From: Pseudomonadota bacterium
GTDB taxonomy: Bacteria; Myxococcota_A; Polyangia; Polyangiales; Polyangiaceae
Direction: 5' to 3'
Length of the DNA: 64,000 bases
Assembly: GCA_023431345.1 (NCBI GenBank)
Contig: JAEYWK010000063.1
Coordinates: 1-64,000, forward strand
Part shown: piece by piece, positions 8,115-17,326 of the stretch
Position numbering within the stretch: the stretch's first letter is position 1
Layout: every line of letters starts with the position of its first letter
Program-made: the position numbers and the translations under genes
Notes under the pieces: model-generated
Seen by the model: the letters and a program-made list of their open reading frames with translations, nothing else
Databases searched by the model: none
Told to the model about the DNA's origin: nothing

Positions 8115-9460
8115 CCACGGCCTCCAGAGCCCTCTTTGCGAGGCAGGCTCCACTCCTCGATCGCGAACGCTTCGTCCACTGCTAGCCATGGCCGCTCGCG
8201 CTCAGAGCGCGTCCGGGCCAGGCGCGCTACCGCCTGCGCTACTCGACCCGCGGCGCGAAAGCGCTCTTCTTCCGGCATCTCGCCCGTCACCTGCGCGGTC
8301 ACGTCACGCAGGCTCTCCGCCCCGGCGTCGAGCTTCGCGCGGACCGCGTCCTCGAGCACCGCGATGGGGTCGACCGGGTCCTGCTCGGCCGGAGGCGTCT
8401 CACGCTCGGCCTTCGGGCGCTTCACCGGCGGCCGATCGGGGCTAGGCGCCACCTCACGCAACAACAGCGGGGCGGGCGTCGTCGCGACCGCGAGCGTGAA
8501 GCGCTTGCCGGCCTTGCCGCTCAGTTGATCACGCAGTCGCGCCGTCAGGGCCCGGCTCGGATCCAATCGCACGACGTCGCGCAAGAAGCGGTGGACGTAC
8601 TGGTAGTAGTCCGACCACGACTTCTGGCGGCCGCTGCTCCAAGCCGCGATGCGATCGATTTGATCCGCCGCGCGCCGAATCGCCTCTTCGGCCGCGGTGG
8701 CGTTCGCCGTCAGCGCCAGCTCTTGGAGGTCCTCCAGCTGGGCTTGGAGCCGATGTGACTCCGACAGCAGCACGTGATTCAAGTCCCGCAGCGTGGTGGC
8801 GGTGCTCTCGAGCAGTGTTTGGCAGCTCTCGACGGCCCCGAACCAATCGGCCGACAGCAGCGTCGAGATCTCTCTCTGAAATTGCTCCTGCTGCAGATCC
8901 AGACCGCGCTGGCGGCGTTCGATGCCCTCCATCAGCTCGTGCACGGTCACCCGCAGCGGGCCAACGACCGCTTCGTCGAGCTGGCTCGCGTCGCTGGCCG
9001 CACGGGCTCGGGTCAGCACGTCACGCAGGCTGTTTTCGAGCGTGCGCGTGAGCAGCGTCAACGTCTCGGTGGTCAGCACCTCGTCTTCGAGGAAGAAGCT
9101 GACGATGGAGGCGCCCAGGCGCGATAGCGCGTACTCACCGGCGCGGAGCACCCCCGCGCCATCGACGCGCGAGAGGAGGCGCTGCGCGCGCAGCCGCGCG
9201 ATCGCGTGCGTGGCGCGCTTGCGCACCGAGCTCGGATCTCGCTCCACGATCAGCGTGGCTTGCTCGAACAGCTCGAACAGCTGCTCTTCACTGAAGGAGG
9301 CGTGCCCCGCGCTCTGCCCACGCAGGTACAGCGTCGCCAGGAAGCACAGGTCGAGCGTCGATAGCTCGAGCTTGGGCGCGCGTGACGACAGCGCGAGCAG
9401 CGCGGTGGCCTCGCTGGAGGTGCCGGTCGGGCTGGGCGGGGGATTCGCGGGCGGCTCCAA
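8111..9460 (-). CDS. mukF: Chromosome partition protein MukF (kleisin)
   Basis: 449 residues, the size of E. coli MukF (440). It has an N-terminal winged-helix region (LSTLDLCFLATLYL, then VRKRATHAIARLRAQRLL), a central helical core (LLSADWFGAVESCQTLL and TTLRDLN, as in MukF) and IDRIAAWSSG...YYQYVHRFLRDVV before an Asp/Glu/Pro linker and C-terminal winged helix. MukF is the kleisin that links the MukB heads. The start appears to be TTG 9460; no ATG or GTG precedes the conserved region at a better distance. It is the first gene of mukFEB, 132 bp downstream of nei on the same strand. Confidence 0.9.
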   Translation of the reverse strand: MEPPANPPPSPTGTSSEATALLALSSRAPKLELSTLDLCFLATLYLRGQSAGHASFSEEQLFELFEQATLIVERDPSSVRKRATHAIARLRAQRLLSRVDGAGVLRAGEYALSRLGASIVSFFLEDEVLTTETLTLLTRTLENSLRDVLTRARAASDASQLDEAVVGPLRVTVHELMEGIERRQRGLDLQQEQFQREISTLLSADWFGAVESCQTLLESTATTLRDLNHVLLSESHRLQAQLEDLQELALTANATAAEEAIRRAADQIDRIAAWSSGRQKSWSDYYQYVHRFLRDVVRLDPSRALTARLRDQLSGKAGKRFTLAVATTPAPLLLREVAPSPDRPPVKRPKAERETPPAEQDPVDPIAVLEDAVRAKLDAGAESLRDVTAQVTGEMPEEERFRAAGRVAQAVARLARTRSERERPWLAVDEAFAIEEWSLPRKEGSGGRG

Positions 9461-9592
9461 GAAGGGCGGACCTCGTAGCCCCGCGTGCGACTTCCCACAA
9501 TCACTACCGGGTCAAGAAATTAAACTTAATGATTACAACCGGTTGCGAGTGCGCTTCTCCTCTCTCGGGGCTCTGCCCGCGACCCCTGCCCG
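9461..9592 (-). promoter_or_regulatory. A+T-rich gap upstream of mukFEB, candidate promoter region
   Basis: This 132-bp gap between nei and mukF holds the most A/T-rich run in the neighbourhood (about 9513-9545, GAAATTAAACTTAATGATTA on plus). It is a plausible promoter or nucleoid-protein site for mukFEB. No -35/-10 pair with correct spacing could be fixed by eye. Confidence 0.3.
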
Positions 9593-10414
9593 CTAGCTCC
9601 CGACCGCCTGGCACTCCGGACAAAAATAGGTCGAACGCTGCAAGCTGCCTTGGCGGCGCATGCGGATCTTGGCGTCGCACTTCAGGCAATGCTGCCCGCT
9701 GCGATCGTACACGTAGGTGTTCTGGCGCGCGAAGGTGCCGAAGGTGGTCCGACGCGGCCCTGGCGTCAGGTTACGGCGCATCAGGTCGCGAGCTCGCTTG
9801 AGCAGCCGCGCCAGCGTGGCGTCGTCGAGCTCCCCGACGGGCACGAACGGCGACACTCTTTCGAGGAAGAGCACCTCGGACTTGTAGACGTTACCGATGC
9901 CTGCGACGATCGATTGTCGCAGCAGCGCTTCGCCGATCGTCACGTCGGGGTGCTGCCGCAGCCGAGCGAGCGCTTCGTCGGCGTCGTAGTCGGGGCTCAG
10001 GAGATCCGGGCCGAGGTCCGAGAGCCGTCGCTCGATCTTGGCGAGCGGCGCGAGCTCTGCCACGGCCGCGCGCGAGAGCACGGCGACGGTGCTCTCCGTC
10101 TCGATGATCAAGGTCGTATTCTCGTCGTCCCACCCCACGTCGCGCGACGTCTTCTCGCGCAAGCGCGGCGGCATACTGGCTTTGTCCCGTGCGAACCACA
10201 CCCCTTGCATGCGCAGGTGGCTGAGGAAGGCGCGTCCGTCGGAGAACTCGATGATGAGGTGCTTGCCGTGCGCGCGCACGGCGCTCACGGTCAGCCCTTC
10301 GACGCCCGTCTCCTTGAGCTCGGGCAACGGCGATTCGAAGCGGGTCACGACTCTGCCCGTCAGCGCGGCGTCGAGCTTCTTCGCTGCGATGAAGAGCGTA
10401 TCACCTTCGGGCAT
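9593..10414 (-). CDS. nei: Endonuclease VIII-like DNA glycosylase (Fpg/Nei family)
   Basis: 273 residues. The N-terminal MPEGDT gives the family's processed N-terminus: Pro2 Schiff-base nucleophile and Glu3, with the GDT form typical of Nei rather than the ELP form of Fpg. The H2TH region includes GEALLRQSIVAGIGNVYKSE. The zinc finger is complete: CLKCD then CPEC near the C-terminus, with an Arg in the beta-hairpin between (RRQGSLQRSTYF). It excises oxidised pyrimidines and cleaves the abasic site. It starts 3 bp after the Lhr stop, so the two are almost certainly cotranscribed. A nei-lhr pairing is also known in mycobacteria. Confidence 0.92.
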   Translation of the reverse strand: MPEGDTLFIAAKKLDAALTGRVVTRFESPLPELKETGVEGLTVSAVRAHGKHLIIEFSDGRAFLSHLRMQGVWFARDKASMPPRLREKTSRDVGWDDENTTLIIETESTVAVLSRAAVAELAPLAKIERRLSDLGPDLLSPDYDADEALARLRQHPDVTIGEALLRQSIVAGIGNVYKSEVLFLERVSPFVPVGELDDATLARLLKRARDLMRRNLTPGPRRTTFGTFARQNTYVYDRSGQHCLKCDAKIRMRRQGSLQRSTYFCPECQAVGS

Positions 10415-10417
10415 GGC

Positions 10418-13400
10418 TCACGCCTCTTCGAGCTGCTCTTCGTCTTCGACGACCGCGACTCCGCGTCTGAGGCTCAGGCCCGAGGCGCCGCTCGTGAAGC
10501 CGGCCGCGAGCAGCGCGGGGGCGAGCTTGGAGCGAGTCGACTCTTCGCGGTCGATGGTTTGAATCAGAAGCACGCGGCGCTTGCCGGGGCCGACCAGCGA
10601 CTTGAGCGCGGTGACGAGAGCCGCGAGCTGGTGCCCGCGCTGGGGCTCCTCTTCCGCCAAGAAGAGCGACAAGGCGCGATCACTCTTGCCCAAATAGGCG
10701 ATCAGCAGCCCCTGGTGCAGCACGACCATCGCCCCCGGCGTGCGCTGAGGCCGGGGCTCGGCGCCGGGCCAAGGCAGCGCGGCGCCGTACGGATTGGCCG
10801 GATCGGTCGCGGCGAGGACGACCGCTGGCTTGTCCTCCGGCTTCAAGCGCAGCCGTTCGTCGGCGCCTGGCAGCGCGAACTGCGCGCCCCCGAGGCCGGC
10901 GATGAAGTAGCCGCGTCGCACCTTGCCTGCGTCTTCCATGGCTTTGAGCACCGGGTAGAGGTCGGCGAAGCTGCCGAGCCCATCCGCGTTGACGATTTCG
11001 CGGCTGACGACGCCGTGTCGATCGAGCAAGAGACGGGCCCGCGCCGCTCGCTGCTCGGCGACGCTTCGCGCTTCTGCGCGGGGCACCAGCGACCAGCGGC
11101 CTTCGCTACCCGGCATCGGCGCTCGCCGCGCGCGCGGATCGGGGCGGCCACGGGGGGCTCGGGCCTGCGCTTGCAGCGAGCGCAGCGGCGCGAGCGTGTC
11201 GTTCGTGACCTCGCCCGCCCACACCATGTCCCAAATCGCGCTCAGGAGGTCGCGCGGGAAGCCGCCGATGCGCCGCGAGAGCTCGGCAAAGAACAGCGCG
11301 CCACCGCTCGACAGCTCGGCGCGGAGCTTCGCGCACAGCTCGCCAGGGGCGAGGGTAGGCGGAGGGACCAACAACGCGAGCTTGTCGGCGCGATACAGCG
11401 CGATCTTGCCGTCGCTCGAGCCGTGCGGCTCGACCCCGACCCAGTACAGCTCGCCGGTAGCCAAGAGGCTGTCCAAATCAGCCGGAGCAAAGCCGCGAAT
11501 GCGCGCGGGGAGCACGTCGTGCGTGAGCACGCTCGCGGCGATCGGCGCGCCCTGCAGCTGGTCGATGGCGCGCTCGAGCGCGTCCGGCGCGCGCGAGGGC
11601 TCTTGCGCGCCCTGCCAGGCCAGCGCCAATCGCGCGAAGGCCTCCGGCGGTACGGGCTCGATGGCGCGCCGCAGCTTGGCCAGGCTGCGCTGCTTGATCA
11701 GCCGCAGCACGTTCTTGTCACACCACTCGCGTTCGTGACCGCCGGGCAGAAATTCACCACGCACCACGCGCCCCGCGTCTTCGAGCTGCGCCAGCGCCCC
11801 CTCCACCACGCCCCGACCCAGACCATAGCGACGCGCGGGAGCTTCGGTCGTAAACGGTGCGTGGGTGCGCGCGAAGCGAGAGATGATTTCGCGCAGGGCG
11901 TCCGTTACGGGGGCCAGGAACGTGCTCGGCAAGCCCGGCGGCGGCATCACGCCCAGCGCGTCGCGCAGCTTGCCCGCGTCTTCCGCCGCGAAGTAGCGCG
12001 GCTCGCCGGCGATCGAAGCCTGCGCCACGCGGCGCGCGCGCGTGAGCTCGCTCAAAATCTCGGGAATTGCTGGCGGATCGTGGGCACGGGCTTGCAAGTC
12101 GGCCAGGGTCAGATCGCCCAGGAGCAGCAGCAGGTCGTGCACGTCGTCGGCGTGACGCAGCGTGGGCTCACGTAGCCGAAGCAAGTCACGCTCCACGCTC
12201 TCGATCGTCTCCGGATCGAACAGCTCGCGCAGCTCGGCTTCACCGAGCAACCCTCGGAGCTCGGCTTGATCGAGCACCAGCGCCTGCGCTCGGCGCTCGG
12301 CGAGAGGGGCGTCGCCGTCGTAGATGAAATTGCCGACGTAGGAGAAGAGCAGCGTGCTCGCGAACGGGGAAGGGCTCGGGGCGTCGACGGGAACCAGCGC
12401 GACCTCGCGGCGACGGATCGACGACAATAGCTCGATCAGCGCGGGCAGGTCGAACACGTCGCGCAAGCACTCGCGGTACGTCTCCAAGATCATCGGAAAC
12501 GACGGGTACTGGCTGGCAACGCGCAAGAGATCGGAGGCGCGACGGCGCTGCGCCCACAGCGGCGTCCGGCGTTTGGGGTCGCGCTTGGGGAGCAAGAGCG
12601 CGCGCCCTGCGTTTTCGCGGAAATGCGCGGCGAACAACGAGCTCTTCGCGAGCCCCTGCACGACGAGCCCCTCTACCTCGTCGGGGTCGGGCGCAAACTC
12701 CTCGGCCGAGAGCTGCTCCTCGGTGTCGGGCAGGCGCAGCACGATGCCGTCGTCGGACCACACCGCGTCCAGCTCGGCGCCCGAGCGGTTGCGAAAGCCC
12801 TCCGCGAGCGCCATCGCCCAAGGCGCGTGAACGCGTCGTCCGAACGGGCTCAAGATGCACACGCGGTAGTCGCCCACCTCGTCTTTGAAGCGCTCGACCA
12901 CGACCGCGCGGTCGTTCGGGACTACGGCCGTAGCCGCGCGCTGCTCGTGCAAATACTCGAGCAGGGTTTGGGAGGCGCCGCTGTCGAAGCCGTGCGCTTC
13001 GCGTAAGACCTCGGCCGCGCGAGGGATCGGCAGCTCCATCAGCTCGCGCGTGAGGGCGCCTATCTTGCGGCCGAGCTCGACCGGTCGCCCCGGGCCGCCC
13101 CCGCGCCAGAACGGCATCTTGCCGGGCTGACCCGGGGCGGGGCTCACGAGCACACGATCGTGCGTGATCTCGTCGATGTGCCAGGAGCTGGCGCCGAGCA
13201 GGAACACGTCACCCGCGCGCGACTCGAACACCATCTCTTCGTCGAGCTCGCCGACGCGGACCGGCTTCTCGCTGTTCGACAGGAAGACGCCGTAAAGGCC
13301 CTGATCGGGGATGGTGCCGCCGCTCACGACCGCGATGCGGCGGGCCCCGGCGCGGGCGCTGACCTCACCGGAGACGCGGTCCCACGTGACGCGCGGGCGG

Positions 13401-14860
13401 AGCTCCGAGAACTCGTCCGACGGGTAGCGACCTGCGAGCAGCTCGAGCACGCCGTCGAAGGAAGCGCGCGGCAGCTCCGCGAACGGCGCGGCCTGCCGGC
13501 ACGTGTCGAAGAGGGCGTCGGCGCTGAGCGGAGCGCTGGCGACCATGGCCACGATTTGCTGCGCCAGCACGTCGAGCGGGTTGCGCGGGTAGCGCGTCGC
13601 CTCCACCGCGCCCTCGTGCATGCCGCGCGCGACGACGGCCGCCGCGGGCAGCTCCCCTTTGTGCTTGGGGAAGACGATGCCGTGCGACGTTTCGCCCACG
13701 CCGTGCCCGGCGCGCCCGATGCGCTGCAGCCCCGAAGCGACGGTCGGCGGCGCTTCGACCTGCACCACCAAATCGATGGCGCCCATGTCGATGCCCAGCT
13801 CGAGCGACGACGTGGCTACGAGCGCGCGCAGCTTGCCCAGCTTGAGCTGATCCTCCACGAACGCGCGCTGATCTTTGGCGAGCGAGCCGTGGTGGGCGAG
13901 CGCGATCTCGCTGCCCGCGAGCTCGTTCAGGCTCTGCGCCAGCCGCTCCGCCAGGCGGCGGCTGTTCACGAACACCAAGGTCGAACGATGCTGGTGGATC
14001 AGCTCCAGCAGGGGCGCGTGAATTTCGGGCCAGTTCGACTTGGGCGACGCGGCCGCGGGCGGCGCTGCGAGCTCGGTCGGATCCGGCACGCTCGCCTCGG
14101 CCCCGCGCGCCGCTGCTCGCACCTCCACGTGCAAGCGCGGCGGCATGCGCGCGTCCACGATTTCGACCGGGCGCTGGACGAGGTGTTCGTCAGCGTTCGG
14201 AAAGTGCCCGCCTGCCAGAAGGCGCGCGGCTTCGTCGAGCGGCCGCTGCGTCGCCGACAGGCCGATGCGCTGCAGCGGCTTGTCGCTCTTGCGCAGCGCC
14301 TCCAGCCGCTCGAGCGACAAGAACAGGTGCGCGCCGCGCTTGGTCGGCAAGAGCGCGTGGATCTCGTCGATGATGACGGTTTCCAGCGCCGCGAAGTGGC
14401 GCGCAGCTTGCGACGTGAGCAGCAGATACAAAGACTCGGGCGTCGTGATCAGCAGATCTGCGCCCGCGCGCTGGTAGCGCGAGCGATCTTTGATCGAGGT
14501 GTCGCCGGAGCGCGTGGCGACGTCGGGCTCGCGGACGCGAACGCCGAGCTCTGCCGCGGCGGCCTTGATGCCGGCGATGGGCGCGCGCAGGTTGCGATCC
14601 ACGTCCACCGCCAGCGCCTTCAGCGGCGAGACATAGAGCACCTTCAAGCCGTCGCTGGGGGGCGCCGTCATGAGCCGGTCGAGCGCCCAAAGGAAAGCGG
14701 CCAGCGTCTTGCCCGAGCCGGTCGGCGCGAGCAAGAGCGTCGACTTACCGTCGCGGATCGGCTGCCAGCCGAGGCTTTGGGCGCGCGTGGGACGCGGAAA
14801 GCTTTTGGCGAACCAGTGACTCACCGGCGGCGAGAAGTTGGCGAGCGCGTCGGCGTCCAC
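10418..14860 (-). CDS. lhr: Lhr-like ATP-dependent DNA helicase (full length)
   Basis: 1480 residues, the size of long Lhr proteins (E. coli 1538). Superfamily 2 motifs are present: Q-motif region FPRPTRAQ, Walker A APTGSGKT, DEIHALLP, SATQRP and QRIGRAGHGVG. The winged-helix and Lhr-core domains follow (WHIDEI, then the INxVLRxP-like segment). A ~600-residue C-terminal domain of the Lhr-CTD type completes it. Lhr is a 3'-5' single-stranded DNA translocase used in DNA repair. The start is GTG 14860, only 69 bp from the divergent nnr gene. Its coupling to nei suggests base-damage or crosslink repair. Confidence 0.93.
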   Translation of the reverse strand: MDADALANFSPPVSHWFAKSFPRPTRAQSLGWQPIRDGKSTLLLAPTGSGKTLAAFLWALDRLMTAPPSDGLKVLYVSPLKALAVDVDRNLRAPIAGIKAAAAELGVRVREPDVATRSGDTSIKDRSRYQRAGADLLITTPESLYLLLTSQAARHFAALETVIIDEIHALLPTKRGAHLFLSLERLEALRKSDKPLQRIGLSATQRPLDEAARLLAGGHFPNADEHLVQRPVEIVDARMPPRLHVEVRAAARGAEASVPDPTELAAPPAAASPKSNWPEIHAPLLELIHQHRSTLVFVNSRRLAERLAQSLNELAGSEIALAHHGSLAKDQRAFVEDQLKLGKLRALVATSSLELGIDMGAIDLVVQVEAPPTVASGLQRIGRAGHGVGETSHGIVFPKHKGELPAAAVVARGMHEGAVEATRYPRNPLDVLAQQIVAMVASAPLSADALFDTCRQAAPFAELPRASFDGVLELLAGRYPSDEFSELRPRVTWDRVSGEVSARAGARRIAVVSGGTIPDQGLYGVFLSNSEKPVRVGELDEEMVFESRAGDVFLLGASSWHIDEITHDRVLVSPAPGQPGKMPFWRGGGPGRPVELGRKIGALTRELMELPIPRAAEVLREAHGFDSGASQTLLEYLHEQRAATAVVPNDRAVVVERFKDEVGDYRVCILSPFGRRVHAPWAMALAEGFRNRSGAELDAVWSDDGIVLRLPDTEEQLSAEEFAPDPDEVEGLVVQGLAKSSLFAAHFRENAGRALLLPKRDPKRRTPLWAQRRRASDLLRVASQYPSFPMILETYRECLRDVFDLPALIELLSSIRRREVALVPVDAPSPSPFASTLLFSYVGNFIYDGDAPLAERRAQALVLDQAELRGLLGEAELRELFDPETIESVERDLLRLREPTLRHADDVHDLLLLLGDLTLADLQARAHDPPAIPEILSELTRARRVAQASIAGEPRYFAAEDAGKLRDALGVMPPPGLPSTFLAPVTDALREIISRFARTHAPFTTEAPARRYGLGRGVVEGALAQLEDAGRVVRGEFLPGGHEREWCDKNVLRLIKQRSLAKLRRAIEPVPPEAFARLALAWQGAQEPSRAPDALERAIDQLQGAPIAASVLTHDVLPARIRGFAPADLDSLLATGELYWVGVEPHGSSDGKIALYRADKLALLVPPPTLAPGELCAKLRAELSSGGALFFAELSRRIGGFPRDLLSAIWDMVWAGEVTNDTLAPLRSLQAQARAPRGRPDPRARRAPMPGSEGRWSLVPRAEARSVAEQRAARARLLLDRHGVVSREIVNADGLGSFADLYPVLKAMEDAGKVRRGYFIAGLGGAQFALPGADERLRLKPEDKPAVVLAATDPANPYGAALPWPGAEPRPQRTPGAMVVLHQGLLIAYLGKSDRALSLFLAEEEPQRGHQLAALVTALKSLVGPGKRRVLLIQTIDREESTRSKLAPALLAAGFTSGASGLSLRRGVAVVEDEEQLEEA

Positions 14861-14929
14861 GAAACCGGATCATAGTACCGGGCCTCCGAACGTCGACAGC
14901 CGGGGAAGACCCTGCCAAATTGAGGCGCG

Positions 14930-16453
14930 ATGCGCCCCGTGCTCTCGGCTCGACAGATGCGCGACTTCGATCGAAGGGCCACCGAGGTGTTGGGGGTGCC
15001 GAGCCGAGAGCTCATGGAGAGCGCAGGACGCGGCGCGGCCGAGCACGTCTTGCGGCGCTTTTCTGAGCGCCAAGGCCCGCCCGCTCGCGTCGTGATCGTA
15101 GCGGGGGCCGGGAACAACGCGGGCGACGGCTTCGTCGTGGCGCGGCGGCTGCTGCAGGCCGGCATCACGGTCGAGACGTTTTTGGCGCTGCCGGCGGTGA
15201 AGCTGAAGGGTGACGCGCTCGCCAACCATGCGGCACTTTTGTCACGCGGTGCTCGAGCCATCGAGCTCACCGAGCTCGCGCCGCTCGAGGCCGCGTTGGC
15301 CGAGGCGGATCTGATCGTCGACGCGTTGTTCGGTACCGGGCTGGATCGCGACATCACGGGCTTCTTGGCCGACGTGATCGACTGCATCAACCGCTCGGGC
15401 GCCCCGAAGCTCGCGCTGGATCTGCCGTCCGGCCTTCACGCGGACACCGGTCGCGTGCTGGGCGTCGCGGTTCAGGCCAGCGCGACCGTGACGTTCGCGC
15501 ATCCGAAGCTCGGCTTGTGTACCCCGCGCGGCGCGGCCTACGCCGGGGAGGTGACGGTGAGCGACATCGGGGTGCCGAGCGATCCGAGCGCGACTGGTAT
15601 GTCGGCAGAGCTCGTGGAAGCGGCGGACGTGTCGCGCCTGCTGCGTCGCCGCGGCAGCACCGTGCACAAGAGCTCGGCCGGTCGCCTGCTGATCGTCGCG
15701 GGCTCACCGGGCAAGCTCGGGGCGTCGCTGCTCTCGGCGCGCGGCGCGCAGCGCGCAGGCGCGGGTCTCGTCACGATCGCGACCGACCCCGCGGTGGCCG
15801 ACGCGCTCGATCATCGCGTGCTCGAGGCCATGACCGCGCGCATCGATCCGGCTGCGCCCGAGGCGGCGCTGCGCGCGCTGCTCGAGCCGTGCGGCGCAGC
15901 CGTGGTAGGCCCTGGGCTCGGGCTCGGCAGCGCTGCCCGCCGCGTCGTGGACGCGGTAACGTTGGGCTGGTCGGGGCCGAAGGTGGTCGACGCCGACGCG
16001 ATTTCGCACTTCGCCGGCCGCGCCGCGGAGCTCAAGAGCGCGCGGGGCGTCGTGCTCACACCGCACGCGGGCGAGCTCGGTCGCTTGCTGGGTATTCCCT
16101 ACTCCGAAGTCGAAGACGATCGCTTCGGCGCGGTCGCGCGCGCCGTGGAGCTCACGTCGGCGGTCGTGCTCCTGAAGGGTCGCTACAGCATCATCGGCGC
16201 TCCCGGTGCGCTCCCGCTGCTCAACCCGACGGGGGGCCCCGTGCTGGCGACGGGGGGAACGGGTGACGTGCTGTCTGGCATCATCGGAGCGCTGCTGTGC
16301 GAGCTCGCCCCGCGCGATGCGGCGATCGCGTCCGCCTACCTTCACGGCGCGAGCGCCGACGCCTGGTCCTCTGCACATCGAGCCGATCGCGGAATGCTGG
16401 CGCACGAGGTCGCCGACGAGCTGCCTCGCGTGCTCGGCAGTTTGCTCCCCTGA
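14930..16453 (+). CDS. nnr: Bifunctional NAD(P)HX epimerase/dehydratase (YjeF type)
   Basis: 507 residues with two fused domains. NnrE (residues ~1-215, Rossmann-like) has AGAGNNAGDGFVVARRL and a VDALFGTGLDRD segment. NnrD (residues ~230-507, ribokinase-like) has HKSSAGRLLIVAGS, LTPHAGELGRLLG and the signature ATGGTGDVLSGIIGALL. The enzyme repairs hydrated NADH/NADPH in the cytosol. Fusion in this order is the norm in bacteria. ATG 14930 is close to the divergent lhr start, so the 69-bp gap must hold both promoters. Confidence 0.95.
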   Translation: MRPVLSARQMRDFDRRATEVLGVPSRELMESAGRGAAEHVLRRFSERQGPPARVVIVAGAGNNAGDGFVVARRLLQAGITVETFLALPAVKLKGDALANHAALLSRGARAIELTELAPLEAALAEADLIVDALFGTGLDRDITGFLADVIDCINRSGAPKLALDLPSGLHADTGRVLGVAVQASATVTFAHPKLGLCTPRGAAYAGEVTVSDIGVPSDPSATGMSAELVEAADVSRLLRRRGSTVHKSSAGRLLIVAGSPGKLGASLLSARGAQRAGAGLVTIATDPAVADALDHRVLEAMTARIDPAAPEAALRALLEPCGAAVVGPGLGLGSAARRVVDAVTLGWSGPKVVDADAISHFAGRAAELKSARGVVLTPHAGELGRLLGIPYSEVEDDRFGAVARAVELTSAVVLLKGRYSIIGAPGALPLLNPTGGPVLATGGTGDVLSGIIGALLCELAPRDAAIASAYLHGASADAWSSAHRADRGMLAHEVADELPRVLGSLLP

Positions 16454-16567
16454 TGCTGCTGTCGGGTTGGCAGGCCGGGCCAGGCTGCTGCCAGATTGAC
16501 ACTGGGCGTGTGTCGTCGAAGACGCGGAAAATGCGCTGAACGCGGGGAAATATGCGGGGCGTGTGAC

Positions 16568-16583
16568 TGGCATGCCGCTTGCG
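16568..16583 (+). promoter_or_regulatory. Sigma54-like -24/-12 element
   Basis: TGGCATGCCGCTTGCG carries GG and GC separated by exactly 10 bp, close to the consensus TGGCAC-N5-TTGCA. It lies 27 bp upstream of the ECF sigma factor start. The predicted transcript would begin near 16594, leaving a very short leader that still includes GGAGG at 16596-16600. Myxobacteria use many sigma54 promoters, but a chance match is possible. Confidence 0.4.
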
Positions 16584-16609
16584 ATGGCTCGGGGCGGAGG
16601 TTCTGAGTC

Positions 16610-17170
16610 ATGTCATGCAGCGCGGTTTTGAAGCAGGCGTCGAAGCAGGCGTCGGAAGTGAGCGAAGTGCGGGAGAAGCTGGAGGAGCTGATGCCACAGC
16701 TGCGCATGCGCGCGCTCAAGCTGTGCCGCGAGCGCGACGGGGCCGAGGATTTGTTGCAGGAGACGGCGCTGCGTGCGCTGTCGTTCGAAGCAAGCTACCA
16801 GCGCGACACCAACGTCAAAGCCTGGCTCTACCAGATCTTGTTCAGCGTCTTCATCACGCGCTGCCGTCGCCGTCGTCGCAGCGGACGCTTCCTCGCCGAG
16901 CACGCCGCCGATCCCACGCTGTGGTGCAGTGACCGTGATGCGCCGCCGCCGAGCGCCGGCTTGAGCCCGCCCGTCGAGCGCGCGATCGAAGCGCTGCCTC
17001 AGCAATTTGGCCAGGTCGTCGTCCTCGTCGATTTGCGCGAGATGAGCTACGGCGAAGCGGCGGCCGCGCTCGGCGTGCCTATCGGCACCGTCATGAGCCG
17101 ACTGCATCGTGGTCGCAAGCTGCTCGCCGGCAAGCTGGACGGAGCCGCGTCGCCGCGAGCCGCCGCGTGA
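16610..17170 (+). CDS. ECF-type RNA polymerase sigma factor
   Basis: 186 residues. Region 2 (residues ~25-95) includes DGAEDLLQETALRAL and NVKAWLYQILFSVFITRCRRRRR. Region 4 (~125-175) includes LPQQFGQVVVLVDLREMSYGEAA and the helix-turn-helix VPIGTVMSRLHRGRK. No anti-sigma gene is adjacent, since the next gene encodes a zinc-finger protein, so control may be transcriptional; a sigma54-like element lies just upstream. ATG 16610 follows GGAGG at 6-10 bp. The first ~18 residues are Ser/Lys/Gln-rich and outside the domain. Confidence 0.92.
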   Translation: MSCSAVLKQASKQASEVSEVREKLEELMPQLRMRALKLCRERDGAEDLLQETALRALSFEASYQRDTNVKAWLYQILFSVFITRCRRRRRSGRFLAEHAADPTLWCSDRDAPPPSAGLSPPVERAIEALPQQFGQVVVLVDLREMSYGEAAAALGVPIGTVMSRLHRGRKLLAGKLDGAASPRAAA

Positions 17171-17326
17171 GCCCTCCCCGTTTTCGGAGCGCCTGCAGCG
17201 CCGCGCTGGACTCAGCTTCTGACCTGCTGGTACCTCGGCGCCTGTTCAGTGACCTGGGAGCGGAGCACTCGAAGCGTAGCTCTCGCCCCGCGCGAAACTT
17301 GACCCTGCGCGCGGGCGCCATCGAAA

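Noticed and set aside
2686..9460. Wadjet (JetABCD/MksBEFG) anti-plasmid system
   Set aside because: No JetD/MksG topoisomerase-VI-like nuclease lies beside the operon, and the subunits carry MukB/E/F-specific motifs rather than Jet features.
13160..14875. Long plus-strand frame opposite lhr
   Set aside because: Composition is Arg/Ala/Gln-rich without motifs, while the minus strand encodes complete helicase motifs.
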